A DNA stretch of 64,000 nucleotides from Campylobacter canadensis (lineage in GTDB: Bacteria; Campylobacterota; Campylobacteria; Campylobacterales; Campylobacteraceae): positions 124,001 through 188,000 of the forward strand of contig NZ_CP035946.1 in NCBI RefSeq assembly GCF_013177655.1, given 5' to 3'. The notes under the pieces are model-generated. The model saw only the letters and a program-made list of their open reading frames with translations, did no database searches and was not told the origin of the DNA. A program made the position numbers and the translations under genes. The first letter of the stretch is position 1. Every line of letters begins with the position of its first letter. Below are positions 40,340 to 50,170 of this stretch, in pieces.

Positions 40340-40600
40340 ATGGCAGAAAAAAGAAAATATTCAAGAAAGTATTGCAAATTTACAGAAGCAAAAATTGATT
40401 TTATTGATTATAAAGATACATCATTATTAAAACACGCATTATCAGAAAGATTTAAAATAATGCCACGCCGCTTAACAGGTACTAGCAAAAAACACCAAGA
40501 AATGGTTGAACTAGCAATCAAAAGAGCTAGAGCAGTAGCATTAATTCCTTATGTATGTGACCGCAAAAACGTAGTTACAAATCCATTTGAAAGTTTATAA
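40340..40600 (+). CDS. rpsR: 30S ribosomal protein S18
   Basis: An 86-residue S18 with the signature [23 protein letters not shown] and [30 protein letters not shown]. It is the last gene of the rpsF operon; a strong hairpin terminator overlaps its stop codon. Confidence 0.97.
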   Translation: MAEKRKYSRKYCKFTEAKIDFIDYKDTSLLKHALSERFKIMPRRLTGTSKKHQEMVELAIKRARAVALIPYVCDRKNVVTNPFESL

Positions 40601-40628
40601 TATTAGGCTTTAAGCCTAATATTTTTTT
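40599..40628 (+). terminator. intrinsic terminator after rpsR
   Basis: AATATTAGGC and GCCTAATATT form a 10-bp stem with a TTTAA loop, followed by a run of seven T. It begins within the rpsR stop codon. Confidence 0.88.
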
Positions 40629-40634
40629 ATATTT

Positions 40635-41396
40635 ATGAGATTTATATCTTGGAATGTAAATGGGCTAAGAGCAATTAGCCAAAAAGAAAGTTTTATAAGT
40701 GATGTAAAATCATTTAATTGTGATTTTTTAGGTATTCAAGAAATTAAAGCAAAAGAAGAGCAATTCCCAAAAATTATTAATGAGTTAGGTTTTAAGCAAA
40801 TACAAGCAAATTCCGCACAAAGAGCAGGATATTCAGGAGTGATGAGCTTTTTAAATTTTGATTGTATTAGCAATAAAGCTTTATTTTGTGATGATAATGA
40901 AGGTAGAGTTTTAGAACACAGTTTTAATGATTGTGTGCTTTTTAATATTTATTTTCCAAATGGTCAAAGTTCTGATGAAAGACTTGATTATAAAATGAAA
41001 TTTTATGATGATTTTTTACTTTATCTTAAAAAATTACTTGCATTGGATAAAAAAATTATTATATGTGGAGATGTAAATACAGCACACAGAGCAATAGATT
41101 TAACCCACCCAAAAGCCAATGAAAAAACTAGCGGTTTTTTGCCTATTGAAAGGGCTTGGATTGATGAGCTTTTAAAGGCAGGTTTTTGTGATAGTTTTAG
41201 ATATGTTAATGGAGATATTGAAAACAAATACTCGTGGTGGAGTTATAGAGCTAATGCAAGAGTGAAGAATGTCGGTTGGAGAATTGATTACTTTTTTGTT
41301 AGTAACAATTTAAAAGATAAAATAAAAGATGCTTTTATTTTAGATAATATTTATGGTTCTGACCATTGTCCGGTCGGCATTGATATTGATTTATGA
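40635..41396 (+). CDS. xthA: exodeoxyribonuclease III
   Basis: Base-excision-repair AP endonuclease/3' exonuclease, 253 residues. The motifs MRFISWNVNGLRA, FLGIQEIKA, YFPNGQ, ICGDVNTAHRAIDLTHP, WWSYRANARVKNVGWRIDYFFV and SDHCPVGIDI give the metal-binding and catalytic residues. No strong ribosome site is visible. It overlaps the next gene by 4 bases. Confidence 0.95.
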   Translation: MRFISWNVNGLRAISQKESFISDVKSFNCDFLGIQEIKAKEEQFPKIINELGFKQIQANSAQRAGYSGVMSFLNFDCISNKALFCDDNEGRVLEHSFNDCVLFNIYFPNGQSSDERLDYKMKFYDDFLLYLKKLLALDKKIIICGDVNTAHRAIDLTHPKANEKTSGFLPIERAWIDELLKAGFCDSFRYVNGDIENKYSWWSYRANARVKNVGWRIDYFFVSNNLKDKIKDAFILDNIYGSDHCPVGIDIDL

Positions 41397-41779
41397 ATGA
41401 AAAAATCAAGGAATTTATATTAGCAAATAGGGTTTTAACTTTAGGACTTAATGTTGAAAATAAACCTTATTGTGCTAATTTGTTTTATATTTTTGATGAA
41501 GAAGAATTAGCTTTATTATTTATTTCTCATCCAAATTCAAAACACATAAAAGAAAATGACTTTGTTTCAGTTGCTATTTACAGCCTTAATCCAATTAAAG
41601 GAATTCAGGCTCAAGCTAGATTAAATATCGCAACTAAAAGACAAAAAAAACTATTTTTATCCAAAGAAAAAAAAGCAAATTTCGCACTAGGTTACGAAAT
41701 ATATTCACTAAGTTTAGATTATATAAAATATACTGATAATACGCTTTTACTAGCAAAAAAGATTGAATTTAAAAGATAA
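41393..41779 (+). CDS. pyridoxamine 5'-phosphate oxidase-fold protein
   Basis: A 128-residue cytoplasmic protein with the split-barrel FMN-binding fold of the YhbP/PNPOx-related group (FILANRVLTLGLNVENKPYCANLFYIFDEEELALLFIS, HIKENDFVSVAIY). Function is unknown; haem or flavin binding is possible in relatives. The start overlaps the xthA stop. Confidence 0.7.
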   Translation: MNEKIKEFILANRVLTLGLNVENKPYCANLFYIFDEEELALLFISHPNSKHIKENDFVSVAIYSLNPIKGIQAQARLNIATKRQKKLFLSKEKKANFALGYEIYSLSLDYIKYTDNTLLLAKKIEFKR

Positions 41780-42176
41780 ATTAAGTTTTTGCAGCTTTGT
41801 TTAATTTTATAGCTTAAATATCTTTAACTTACAATTTGAATGATTGCTATTTTTAGTGTATTTAATTTAATAGTTTAAAAGAAGTAGTAGTAAATATATT
41901 AATATATTTTGCTTTAAAATCTTGTCGTATAACTAAATAAAATTTTATTGAAATTAAGCTTTTAAAAACTAAATTATTCTAGCAAGTAGGTGCTTTATAA
42001 AATTAAATAAATATTTTATTAGTTGTGTTTGTTTAAATGCTTACTAGTCGTTATTTTATTAAAAAATCAATTTAAAGTGCTATTTTAAAATAGAAATCAC
42101 ATTAGTATTTTTTATTTTATGCTTAATTTTATACTTAATATATTGATTAATATATAAAATATAAATACATAAAAAT
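41780..42176. other. gene-free AT-rich intergenic stretch
   Basis: About 400 bases between two convergent genes with no supported coding frame, tRNA or clear ncRNA. It is extremely AT-rich, with scattered short A/T inverted repeats. Its right end holds the terminator of the minus-strand gene at 42197. Confidence 0.6.
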
Positions 42177-42205
42177 AAATTTTAGTAGAAAAACTACTAA
42201 AATTT
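42177..42205 (-). terminator. terminator of the FecR/TPR gene pair
   Basis: AAATTTTAGTAG and CTACTAAAATTT make a perfect 12-bp stem with a 5-base loop, overlapping the TAG stop at 42197-42199. On the minus strand it is followed by ATTTATTTTTATG, a moderate U-run. Confidence 0.7.
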
Positions 42206-43426
42206 GTATTTATAAATTAAAGAACTAAGCAAGTTATTGCTATCAAAAATATTTTGATTTGAACTTTGAGTTTGATAATTTACATTTAATTCTAAAGAAT
42301 GCTCTTTGTTTATTTTGTAAATTAAAGAGCTATCTACTTGAAAGATAGTGTCCTTTCTTTTGCTTAAAAAAGATAAATTTTCATCTTTATAAATCACCTT
42401 GCTAATTAAAGCACTAGCATTAAAATCAAAATTGTTAGATAATATTCTTGAATAAATAAATTCAAAAGAATATTTATTGTAATTAGAATTAATTGAATCT
42501 TTTGCTTTTTGCGTATCAAATAAAAGATTAAAATAATATGTATGTTCATTTAAAGATAAAATATTTGCAATAACAAAATTATGCTCATTGTAATTTTCAT
42601 CTTTTAAGCCAAAAAAATAACCTTTAGCAAAGTCGTAGCTAAGAAGTAAAGAATATAAATCACTTAAATTTTTATAATACATTATATTTAAATCAAAATC
42701 TTGATACAAGCTGCTTGATTGTAAAAAATTATATTCATAAGCAAGTCTAAATGAGAAATCTTGTATATTTTTACCAATTCCAAAATTAAATGTACTTGTA
42801 TTAGGATATGCTTTTTTGAAATAAACTTTATTATTTACACTAAAATCACTAATAAAATACTCATTTTCATATTCTAAATTAAGTTTAGTTATATTACTAA
42901 AAGAACCATTTTCTTTTGTATTTTTAAATTGTTGAGCTTCCTTTTTTTCATTGTAAATAGTAATTGTTTTGTCGTTTGAAAATAAAGGGTTATTTTCATA
43001 AGTTATTGATGTGCTAAAAGCTAAAGAAAAATTAGAATTTAATTTGTTAATCATATTTTGTAATTGTTGTTTTTGTTCTTGATTAAGATTGTTTAAATGG
43101 GCTTTTAGATATTCAATTTCATCATATAAAAATTCATAATTTTGATTTTTAAAATACAAATTAGCTAAATATAATCTTGCTTTAATATTATCTTCGTTTA
43201 AAATTAAAACCCTATTAAAAGCAGCCAAAGCCTCATCATCTTTATTTAATTTATCAGCACTAATTGCTAAAACTAGATTTAAATTTTCATCATTACAATC
43301 AATCTTGCAAAGCTCTTTAGCTAAATGAAAAGATTGTTCATAATTTCCTTTTTTAAACTCATCATTAAAAGAAAGACTAGCAGCAAATAATACAACAGCA
43401 TTTAATAAAATTAATATTTTTTTCAT
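42197..43426 (-). CDS. outer-membrane protein: TPR domain plus beta-barrel
   Basis: A 409-residue exported protein (signal MKKILILLNAVVLFAASLS). Residues ~20-130 form TPR-like helices (EALAAFNRVLILNEDNIKARLYLANLYFKNQNYEFLY). The remainder alternates aromatic strands like a small outer-membrane barrel (FSLAFSTSITYENNPLF, YEYNFLQSSSLYQDFDLNIM) and ends in YKYKF. The design recalls Slam/DUF560-type surface-protein exporters, but identity is unproven. It overlaps the FecR-domain gene by 4 bases, implying a shared role in displaying or secreting that protein. Confidence 0.72.
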   Translation of the reverse strand: MKKILILLNAVVLFAASLSFNDEFKKGNYEQSFHLAKELCKIDCNDENLNLVLAISADKLNKDDEALAAFNRVLILNEDNIKARLYLANLYFKNQNYEFLYDEIEYLKAHLNNLNQEQKQQLQNMINKLNSNFSLAFSTSITYENNPLFSNDKTITIYNEKKEAQQFKNTKENGSFSNITKLNLEYENEYFISDFSVNNKVYFKKAYPNTSTFNFGIGKNIQDFSFRLAYEYNFLQSSSLYQDFDLNIMYYKNLSDLYSLLLSYDFAKGYFFGLKDENYNEHNFVIANILSLNEHTYYFNLLFDTQKAKDSINSNYNKYSFEFIYSRILSNNFDFNASALISKVIYKDENLSFLSKRKDTIFQVDSSLIYKINKEHSLELNVNYQTQSSNQNIFDSNNLLSSLIYKYKF

Positions 43427-44304
43427 TGTTTTCCTTTATTGTTTATATTTTTAGAATAAGGATTATTTGTTTTATATTCTTTGTATTTATCTTTGTTGTA
43501 GTTGCCTTTATTATTGCTTTTATATTGATTTTTATAATATTTTTGACCTGCATATTTGCTTTTATTTTCAATACAATAAGGGTTGCCATGGCATTGTTTA
43601 GTTATATCAAATTCTAAAAAATTAGCATTATTATATTTTTTATAATTATTTTGCTTGTAGTCATAGTAATTATCTTTTATGTTATTTTTCTTGTACTCAG
43701 CCTTTTTATAATCATTTTTTTGAGTAGAATAATTTGTTTTTGAAATAGAGTAATCAGCATTATTGATTTTATTGATATTTAGCATTTTATGCTGCGTAAA
43801 GTTGATTTCTTTTCCAGCTTTAATTAAGAACTTATCTTTACCAATTTTAACATCAATAGCGCCTTTTAAACAAGCAACTTTATCGTTTTTAAGATTATTT
43901 AAATTACCCATAAAAACCGTTCCACGAATACCAATAGTAGCGGTTTTAGCTTGAAAAATAAATTTATCTCTAGCTATTTTTGAAATTTCTCCTGAAATTA
44001 CTTGAAAAACACCTGAATTTACTTCTAAATTCACCTTAGAATTTGCACCGTTAATTACATAATCTTTTATATTTAAATTTGTATTTTTACCTAAAGTAAT
44101 AATTGTGTTATCTATAAAGACAATTTGTGCCTTAGCATTATTTTTTGTGATGATTAAGTCATTTTGCTGTATTTCATCATTAGCTTTAGCTTTAATATCT
44201 TTATTATCTCTTTGTATAAAAACATCTCCTTTAATTGCACTAATTTTCCCAATATTTGCAAACAAAGTAAGTGTTAAAACAAATAATAAAACAATCTTTT
44301 TCAT
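43423..44304 (-). CDS. FecR-domain exported protein with Lys/Asn/Tyr-rich tail
   Basis: 293 residues. After a signal peptide (MKKIVLLFVLTLTLFANIG) lies a FecR domain (ISAIKGDVFIQRD, QQNDLIITKNNAKAQIVFIDN, SGVFQVISGEISKIARDKF, TATIGIRGTVFMG). The last third is low-complexity, dominated by Lys, Asn and Tyr, with two cysteines (KQCHGNPYCIENK). FecR domains occur in surface or regulatory proteins. The partner gene downstream encodes a TPR/barrel protein. No sigma or FecA gene is next to it, so the iron-signalling role of classical FecR is not supported. Confidence 0.75.
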   Translation of the reverse strand: MKKIVLLFVLTLTLFANIGKISAIKGDVFIQRDNKDIKAKANDEIQQNDLIITKNNAKAQIVFIDNTIITLGKNTNLNIKDYVINGANSKVNLEVNSGVFQVISGEISKIARDKFIFQAKTATIGIRGTVFMGNLNNLKNDKVACLKGAIDVKIGKDKFLIKAGKEINFTQHKMLNINKINNADYSISKTNYSTQKNDYKKAEYKKNNIKDNYYDYKQNNYKKYNNANFLEFDITKQCHGNPYCIENKSKYAGQKYYKNQYKSNNKGNYNKDKYKEYKTNNPYSKNINNKGKQ

Positions 44305-44432
44305 TTTAAACTCCTTTTTAAAAAAAACTTCATATTCTATTTAAATAACATTTAATATAAACTTAAAATCCTTAATTTATTTTTATAAAAGTGTTACAAT
44401 TTTTCACATAATAAAAATATTTATAAAAATAA

Positions 44433-44446
44433 TTTGTATATACAAA
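44433..44446. promoter_or_regulatory. 14-bp palindrome in the divergent promoter region
   Basis: TTTGTATATACAAA is perfectly palindromic and lies in the 199-base gap between the FecR-domain gene and aldA. It could be an operator shared by the two divergent promoters. No known regulator is assigned. Confidence 0.35.
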
Positions 44447-44503
44447 AAATAATTAATAATTTTTGAATATTCTTAATTAACCACATTTTAAAAAGGAGAG
44501 AAT

Positions 44504-45943
44504 ATGAAAGAATATTATTTATATATTGATGGTGAATTTGTAAAAGAAAATCGCCCTATGCAAACTGTTTATAATCCAGCAACAAAAGAAGAGATTTCAC
44601 AAGTTGCAATGGCTAGCAAAGATGACGCAAAAAGAGCAATCCTAGCTGCAAAAAAAGCTCAAAAATCTTGGGAAATGCTACCTGCAATAACAAGGGCGAA
44701 TTATCTTAAAAAAATAGCAACTTTAATTAGAAGAGATAGGTTGCATTTAGCAGATATTTTACAAGAAGAACAAGGCAAAATACGCTCTTTAGCTGAAGTT
44801 GAAATTGACTTTGCAGCCGATTATTTAGATTATATGGCATCATTTGCTAGAACTTATGAAGGTGAGATAATTCAAAGCGATAGAGCAAATGAAAATATTT
44901 TTTTATTTAGACAAGCAATAGGCGTTACAACAGGGATTTTACCTTGGAATTTTCCTTTCTTTTTAATAGTTAGAAAATTAGCTCCAGCCTTAGTAACAGG
45001 TAATACAATAGTTATTAAACCAAGTTCTTTAACTCCAAATAATGCTTATGAATTTGCAAAATTAGTACATGAAGCTGGCTTGCCTAAGGGGGTGTTTAAT
45101 TTAGTTGGTGGTAAAGGAAGCGAGATTGGTGATGAATTAGCAAGTAATGAAAATGTAGGAATGGTAAGCGTTACTGGTAGTGTTGAGGCTGGTATTGCTG
45201 TTATGAAAGCGGCTAGTAAAAATGTAATTAAGGTTAATTTAGAGCTTGGTGGTAAAGCACCTGCTATTGTTTGTGCTGATGCTAATATGGATTTAGCAAT
45301 TAATGCAATTAAGGCTAGCAGAATTTGCAATAACGGACAAGTATGTAATTGTGCTGAAAGAGTTTATGTGCATAAATCAAGATATGATGAATTTATTGAA
45401 AAAATGGCAAAAGAATTTGAAAAAATCACATTCGGAAATACAAAAAAAGCTAATTTTGATATGGGTCCGCTTATTAATCAAGCAGGTGTGGATAATGCAA
45501 ATAAAATGTTAAATCAAGCATTAAAAGATGGCGCTAGATTAGAAGTTGGTGGAAAAATCACTGACACAAGCGGATATTTTTACCCAGCTACCTTGCTTTC
45601 AAATGTAAAACATGAGCATGAAATTATGCAAAAAGAAATCTTTGCACCAATCTTACCTGTAACATCTTTTGATAGTTTAGATGAAGCGATTGATATGGCA
45701 AATGATTGTGAATATGGGCTTACAAGTAGTATTTATACTGAAAATTTAAATCTTGCTATGAGAGCTTGCAAAGAAATTAAGTTTGGAGAAACTTACATAA
45801 ATAGAGAAAATTTTGAAGCTATGCAAGGTTTTCATGCAGGATTTAGAAAGAGCGGAATAGGTGGAGCTGATGGAAAACACGGGCTTTACGAGTATCTAGC
45901 AACCCATGTTGTTTATCTTGACTACAATCAAAAAGCTAAATAA
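44504..45943 (+). CDS. aldA: lactaldehyde/aldehyde dehydrogenase AldA
   Basis: NAD-dependent aldehyde dehydrogenase of 479 residues, the length of E. coli AldA, with long identical runs from memory (EGEIIQSDR, GVTTGILPWNFPFFLI, NCAERVYV, NRENFEAMQGFHAGFRKSGI). The catalytic Cys is C281 in NNGQVCNCAERV and the general-base Glu is in LELGGKAP. It oxidises L-lactaldehyde to lactate in fucose/rhamnose breakdown and also glycolaldehyde. No fucose genes are next to it. A strong AAAAAGGAGAG site marks the start. Confidence 0.93.
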   Translation: MKEYYLYIDGEFVKENRPMQTVYNPATKEEISQVAMASKDDAKRAILAAKKAQKSWEMLPAITRANYLKKIATLIRRDRLHLADILQEEQGKIRSLAEVEIDFAADYLDYMASFARTYEGEIIQSDRANENIFLFRQAIGVTTGILPWNFPFFLIVRKLAPALVTGNTIVIKPSSLTPNNAYEFAKLVHEAGLPKGVFNLVGGKGSEIGDELASNENVGMVSVTGSVEAGIAVMKAASKNVIKVNLELGGKAPAIVCADANMDLAINAIKASRICNNGQVCNCAERVYVHKSRYDEFIEKMAKEFEKITFGNTKKANFDMGPLINQAGVDNANKMLNQALKDGARLEVGGKITDTSGYFYPATLLSNVKHEHEIMQKEIFAPILPVTSFDSLDEAIDMANDCEYGLTSSIYTENLNLAMRACKEIKFGETYINRENFEAMQGFHAGFRKSGIGGADGKHGLYEYLATHVVYLDYNQKAK

Positions 45944-46117
45944 AAAATAACTGCATATTAATTTATGCAGTTAAAAAAATATTTATAAATATAAAATTAT
46001 AATTTTTCTACTTTTCAGAGTATAAAATAATTTTGTTTTTTATTATTAATATAAAATTTATATTTCTTTAAATGAACTTAAATAAAATATATAAATTTCA
46101 CTTTTAAAGGTAATATT

Positions 46118-48046
46118 ATGAGACTAACAATTTCTAGGAAATTATTTTTATTAATTTTTGTATTTTTAGTTATTTTATTAATCTACAACCTTGCTTTAAT
46201 AAATAAAAGTTACAAGACTTATAAAGACACAAAAGCAGTGGAAAATAAAGTAAGTCTTATTGACAAAAATAATGAATTAATTCACTTAGTTCAAGCTGAA
46301 AGAGGTATGAGCACAGCTTTAAAATCAGCTCAAGATGTTAAAAATCTTAACGAACACCGCTTAAAAGTAAAAGAATTCGCAAGCGATAGCGAATTGGCAA
46401 AAATTGCAGAAATTAGAAAAATAGTAGATTCAAAGCAAAGCGCAAAGCAAATCATTCAAGCTTATACTGATTTTATAGCTTTTAAGTTAAATGAAAACGC
46501 TTTAATTTTAGATGATATTAGCTCTTTATTTGCAAAGAATTCCCAAGAACTAAAAACAATTTTAAGCACAAAAGAATATTTTGGGCAATTAAGAGGAACT
46601 TTAAATGGAGTTTTTGCAAAAGATGAAGTTGATATACAAACCTTTGCAAGTGTTGTGTATTTGCATAAAAATACTCAAAGCTTAATAAAGCACCTTAAAG
46701 ATAGTGCCGATATGAAAGGCATTTTAAATAGTAATTCTTATAAAAAATTAGAAGAATATATAAATATTTTTTTAAACAATAATATTAATAATAATTTTAA
46801 TGTAGATAATAAAGATTTTTTTATAAATGCTAGTGATGTAATAAATCAGTTTAAAACTTATGCAAATAATGAATTATCAATCATTATAAATCTTGCAAAA
46901 GAAGAAGAAAGCGCAGCAAAAAATAGTATGTTGATACAAATTATAATTGCTATTTTTGTGCAAGGGATTAATATGCTTTTAGCTTATATTATCACTAAAA
47001 ATATAGTAAATAATCTTAAAAAAATTGAACTTGGATTAAATAGCTTTTTTGACTTTTTATCTCATAAAACTAAAAATATTGAAGCTATTGTAATTACAAG
47101 CAATGATGAGTTTAAAAGTATGGCAGATAAGATAAATAAAACTTGTGAGAGTTTAGAAAAAAACTATATTCAAGATAAAGAAAGCATTAGTGAAATTACT
47201 CAAATTAGTATGCAGATTAAATCAGGGAATTTAAATTGCACACTTTATAAAGAGCCAAATAATCCAGGAATTAAAGAATTAAAAAATATTTTAAATCAAA
47301 TGTTAAGTGAATTACAAAAGCTAGTAGGTAAGGATATAAATAAAATTGAAAATTTACTTTTAGAATATTCAAATATGAATTTTAGCAATAAAATAAATGA
47401 CGCAAATGGCAAGGTAGAGCATAGTTTAAATAAACTGTGTGATGAAATTAGAAAAATGTTGCTTTCTCAAAGTAAGTTAAGCGATGAGTTAAAAATAAAT
47501 TCAAACATCTTACAAGATAATATGCAAGAGCTTAAAAAAGGCTCTAAATTAGCTAGAGATAACATAAATCATAGTTCTGATTTAATTAGTAAAATTACTC
47601 ATTCTATTGAAGAATCAAATACAAAAAGTAAGCAAATTATCTCTCAATCAGAAGAAATAGTAAATATTACAAATATCATTAAAGATATTTCTCAAGATAT
47701 AGCACTTTTAGCCTTAAATGCTACCATTGAAGCAGCAAGTGCAGGAGAGCATGGAAGGGGGTTTGCTGTTGTGGCTGAAGAAGTGTCTCGTTTAGCTAAT
47801 AGTACAGAGCAATCACTTAATTTAATTGACGCAAATGTAAAAATGCTTGTAGGGCAGATTTATGATATTGATAAGATTATAAATGAGCAAAATAAGGATA
47901 TTAACATAATAAATGAGCAAGTAAAAACCATTGATAATCTTAGTCAAAATAATGACTTAATAGCGCAAAATACCGATGAAAGGGCAAATGCGGTTGATAG
48001 TTTGGCAAATAATATAACCCAAGACTTAGCAAGAACTAAATTTTAA
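46118..48046 (+). CDS. methyl-accepting chemotaxis protein with a NIT-like sensor
   Basis: A 642-residue transmembrane receptor: TM1 at ~8-30, a periplasmic all-helical sensor ([20 protein letters not shown], like nitrate/nitrite-sensing NIT domains), TM2 near 275-298, then a cytoplasmic HAMP-like and signalling region. The conserved hairpin [33 protein letters not shown] is intact. It ends [10 protein letters not shown], a normal Campylobacter receptor end. The ligand is unknown; a nitrogen oxide is only a guess. A truncated cas9 begins six bases after its stop, with no space for a promoter. Confidence 0.9.
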   Translation: MRLTISRKLFLLIFVFLVILLIYNLALINKSYKTYKDTKAVENKVSLIDKNNELIHLVQAERGMSTALKSAQDVKNLNEHRLKVKEFASDSELAKIAEIRKIVDSKQSAKQIIQAYTDFIAFKLNENALILDDISSLFAKNSQELKTILSTKEYFGQLRGTLNGVFAKDEVDIQTFASVVYLHKNTQSLIKHLKDSADMKGILNSNSYKKLEEYINIFLNNNINNNFNVDNKDFFINASDVINQFKTYANNELSIIINLAKEEESAAKNSMLIQIIIAIFVQGINMLLAYIITKNIVNNLKKIELGLNSFFDFLSHKTKNIEAIVITSNDEFKSMADKINKTCESLEKNYIQDKESISEITQISMQIKSGNLNCTLYKEPNNPGIKELKNILNQMLSELQKLVGKDINKIENLLLEYSNMNFSNKINDANGKVEHSLNKLCDEIRKMLLSQSKLSDELKINSNILQDNMQELKKGSKLARDNINHSSDLISKITHSIEESNTKSKQIISQSEEIVNITNIIKDISQDIALLALNATIEAASAGEHGRGFAVVAEEVSRLANSTEQSLNLIDANVKMLVGQIYDIDKIINEQNKDINIINEQVKTIDNLSQNNDLIAQNTDERANAVDSLANNITQDLARTKF

Positions 48047-48052
48047 AAAAAA

Positions 48053-48793
48053 ATGGCAAAAATTTTAGGATTTGATATAGGTATAAGCTCTATTGGCTGG
48101 GCGTTTAGCGAAAATGATGAGTTAAAAGATTGCGGAGTTAGGATTTTTACAAAGGCTGAAAATCCTAAAACAGGAGAATCTCTAGCCTTGCCAAGACGCC
48201 TTGCAAGAAGTGCTAGAAAACGCCTTGCTAGACGCAAAGCAAGGCTAAATAACTTAAAACATTTAATCGCAAATGAATTTAAGTTAAATTACGAAGATTA
48301 TCAAAGCTTTGATGAAAGTTTAGCTAAAGCTTATAAAGGCTCTTTAATTAGCCCTTATGAGTTAAGATTTAGAGCTTTAAACGAGCTTTTAAATAAGCAA
48401 GATTTTGCAAGAGTGATTTTACATATTGCAAAAAGGCGTGGCTATGATGATATTAAAAATAGTGATGATGAAGAAAAAGGCAAGATTTTAAAAGCTATCA
48501 AGCAAAATGAAGAAAAATTAGTAAATTATCAAAGTGTGGGCGAGTATCTTTATAAAGAGTATTTTCAAAAATTCAAAGAAAATTCCAAAGAATTTATAAA
48601 TGTTAGAAATAAAAAAGAAAGTTATGAACGCTGCATAGCACAAAGCTTTTTAAAAGATGAATTAAAGCTTATTTTTCAAAAACAAAGAGAATTTGGCTTT
48701 TCTTTTTCAAAGAAATTTGAAGAAGAAGTGCTTAGCGTAGCATTTTTTAATACTTGTTTTATTGTTTTTACAATAATTTTTCTATATTCTTAA
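48053..48793 (+). pseudogene. cas9: truncated type II-C cas9 (5' quarter)
   Basis: The first ~228 of 246 residues match C. jejuni Cas9 nearly identically as I recall it (about 984 residues): RuvC-I FDIGISSIGWAFSEN, the bridge helix PRRLARSARKRLARRKARL, and the start of the REC lobe including HIAKRRGYDDIKNSDD. After FEEEVLSVAF the sequence departs abruptly into FNTCFIVFTIIFLYS and a stop, so RuvC-II/III, HNH and PAM domains are missing and no cas1/cas2 or array follows. It has no ribosome site and starts six bases past the chemoreceptor gene. This looks like a recent horizontal fragment; a hairpin follows the stop. Confidence 0.92.
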
Positions 48794-48803
48794 TATAGCT
48801 TAT

Positions 48804-48820
48804 AAAAGCCCAGCTTTTTT
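48804..48820 (+). terminator. hairpin with T-run after the cas9 fragment
   Basis: AAAAGC, CCA loop and GCTTTT followed by further T form a compact intrinsic terminator 11 bases after the fragment's stop. Confidence 0.55.
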
Positions 48821-48829
48821 AAATGTTGA

Positions 48830-48885
48830 ATGATATTATTTGCATTTTATTATTTAGCCATCACTTGCTTTACAAATAATATCAT
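48830..48885. repeat. 13-bp perfect inverted repeat near the cas9 fragment
   Basis: ATGATATTATTTG (48830-48842) and CAAATAATATCAT (48873-48885) are exact reverse complements separated by 30 bases. No transposase is adjacent. It could be a leftover element end, a recombination site, or a hairpin between convergent genes. Confidence 0.55.
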
Positions 48886-48952
48886 AGCTAAAGGCTCTTT
48901 TAACCTTAAAAACTCTAACTAGCTTAAGCTTTAAGCAGCTTAATAATCAACT

Positions 48953-49177
48953 TTATAATTTAGCGTAATTTGCAAGTTCTTTTAACTTTTGTTGCTGCTT
49001 AATACCTTGAGCTTTTTTGCTTGTAATTACTTTTTTACATTCAGCGATTAAGGCTTGAAATTCTACTAATTCATCAGCATTTAAGCTTTTTGCGTAGTCG
49101 CTATCAAGTTCGTTAATTGCTTGCATTAACTCATCATCATCTTGAGAAGTTAATGCAATTTTTATTTTATTTAGCAT
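48953..49177 (-). CDS. small hypothetical protein, 74 residues
   Basis: A short acidic-then-basic helical protein ([21 protein letters not shown] near the start; KKAQGIKQQQKLKELANYAKL at the end), with no membrane segment. Its ATG overlaps the trxB stop, so it is co-translated with thioredoxin reductase. I do not recognise the family; the coupling makes it likely to be real. Confidence 0.6.
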   Translation of the reverse strand: MLNKIKIALTSQDDDELMQAINELDSDYAKSLNADELVEFQALIAECKKVITSKKAQGIKQQQKLKELANYAKL

Positions 49178-50109
49178 TAATGACCTTCAAGGTAAGCAAT
49201 TACACCTAAAGCTGCTGTAGCACCATCAGCCGCTGCACAAACAACCTGTCTTGAAGCATCAAGTCTTAAATCTCCTGCAGCAAATAAACCAGCTACATTT
49301 GTTTTCATTTTTAAATCTACAATTACATTTCCTTGTTCGCTCATTTTGCATAAAAATTCGCCATTTTCTTGCTTTAAAACTTCATTTCTTACATCAAGTC
49401 CAACAAAGGTAAAAATACCTGGAATTGCTAAATCTTTAGTGCTTTTATCGTTAAATTCTATTTTAATTCCTGTAACGCCTGAATTATCACCATAAACTTC
49501 ATCAACTTTTGCATTTAAAATAAGTTCAATATTTTCACATTTTTTTACTCTTTCAACCGTACTTGGTGCAGCACGAAAAGCATCACGACGATGAATTAAA
49601 TAAACCTTTTTGCATATTTTTGATAAATATAAAGCCTCTTCTAAAGCTGTATCTCCACCACCTAAAACTGCTACTTCTTTGTTTTTATAAAAAAAGCCAT
49701 CGCAAGTTGCACAAGTGCTAACACCACGACCAAAGAATTCATTCTCCCCTTTAAAACCTGCTTTTTTAGGAGCACTACCAGTGCAAACAATAACGCTTTT
49801 TGCTAAAGTGCTTGTATTATCGCTTAATAATATCTCAAACACATCATCTTTTTTGCTTACACGAACAACTTCTTTCATCTCGTGCTTTAAGCCAAAACGC
49901 ATACATTGCTCACTCCAAGGTGCCATAAAGCTAATTCCATCCATAACTTGAGCTACGCCTGGATAATTTTCCATTTCACTAGAGCTTGTAATTTGTCCGC
50001 CTGGCATTGCTTTTTCAAACATAACAACATTTTTTAATCCACCACGAGTTGCGTAAAGTCCTGCGCTAAGACCTGCAGGGCCACCACCAATAATCGCTAA
50101 ATCTAACAT
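49177..50109 (-). CDS. trxB: thioredoxin reductase
   Basis: FAD/NADPH enzyme of 310 residues that reduces thioredoxin. FAD site [21 protein letters not shown], the redox motif [10 protein letters not shown] (CxxC), the NADPH site [18 protein letters not shown], and the C-terminal [25 protein letters not shown] are all present. A TAGGAG site precedes the ATG. Confidence 0.96.
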   Translation of the reverse strand: MLDLAIIGGGPAGLSAGLYATRGGLKNVVMFEKAMPGGQITSSSEMENYPGVAQVMDGISFMAPWSEQCMRFGLKHEMKEVVRVSKKDDVFEILLSDNTSTLAKSVIVCTGSAPKKAGFKGENEFFGRGVSTCATCDGFFYKNKEVAVLGGGDTALEEALYLSKICKKVYLIHRRDAFRAAPSTVERVKKCENIELILNAKVDEVYGDNSGVTGIKIEFNDKSTKDLAIPGIFTFVGLDVRNEVLKQENGEFLCKMSEQGNVIVDLKMKTNVAGLFAAGDLRLDASRQVVCAAADGATAALGVIAYLEGH

Positions 50110-50170
50110 TTTTACTCCTAAATAATAATTTTTATTATTTGATAATAATATCTTTCATAAGTTAATAAAA

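Noticed and set aside
43426-44344. Several hydrophobic plus-strand frames opposite the FecR-domain gene
   Set aside because: They are complements of Lys/Asn-rich codons, giving Phe/Ile-rich pseudo-membrane peptides, and have no ribosome sites.
45949-45972. Inverted repeat AACTGCATA/TATGCAGTT after aldA as a terminator
   Set aside because: The stem is good, but it is followed by a run of A, not T, on the + strand, so intrinsic termination is unlikely; it may be a processing or binding site.
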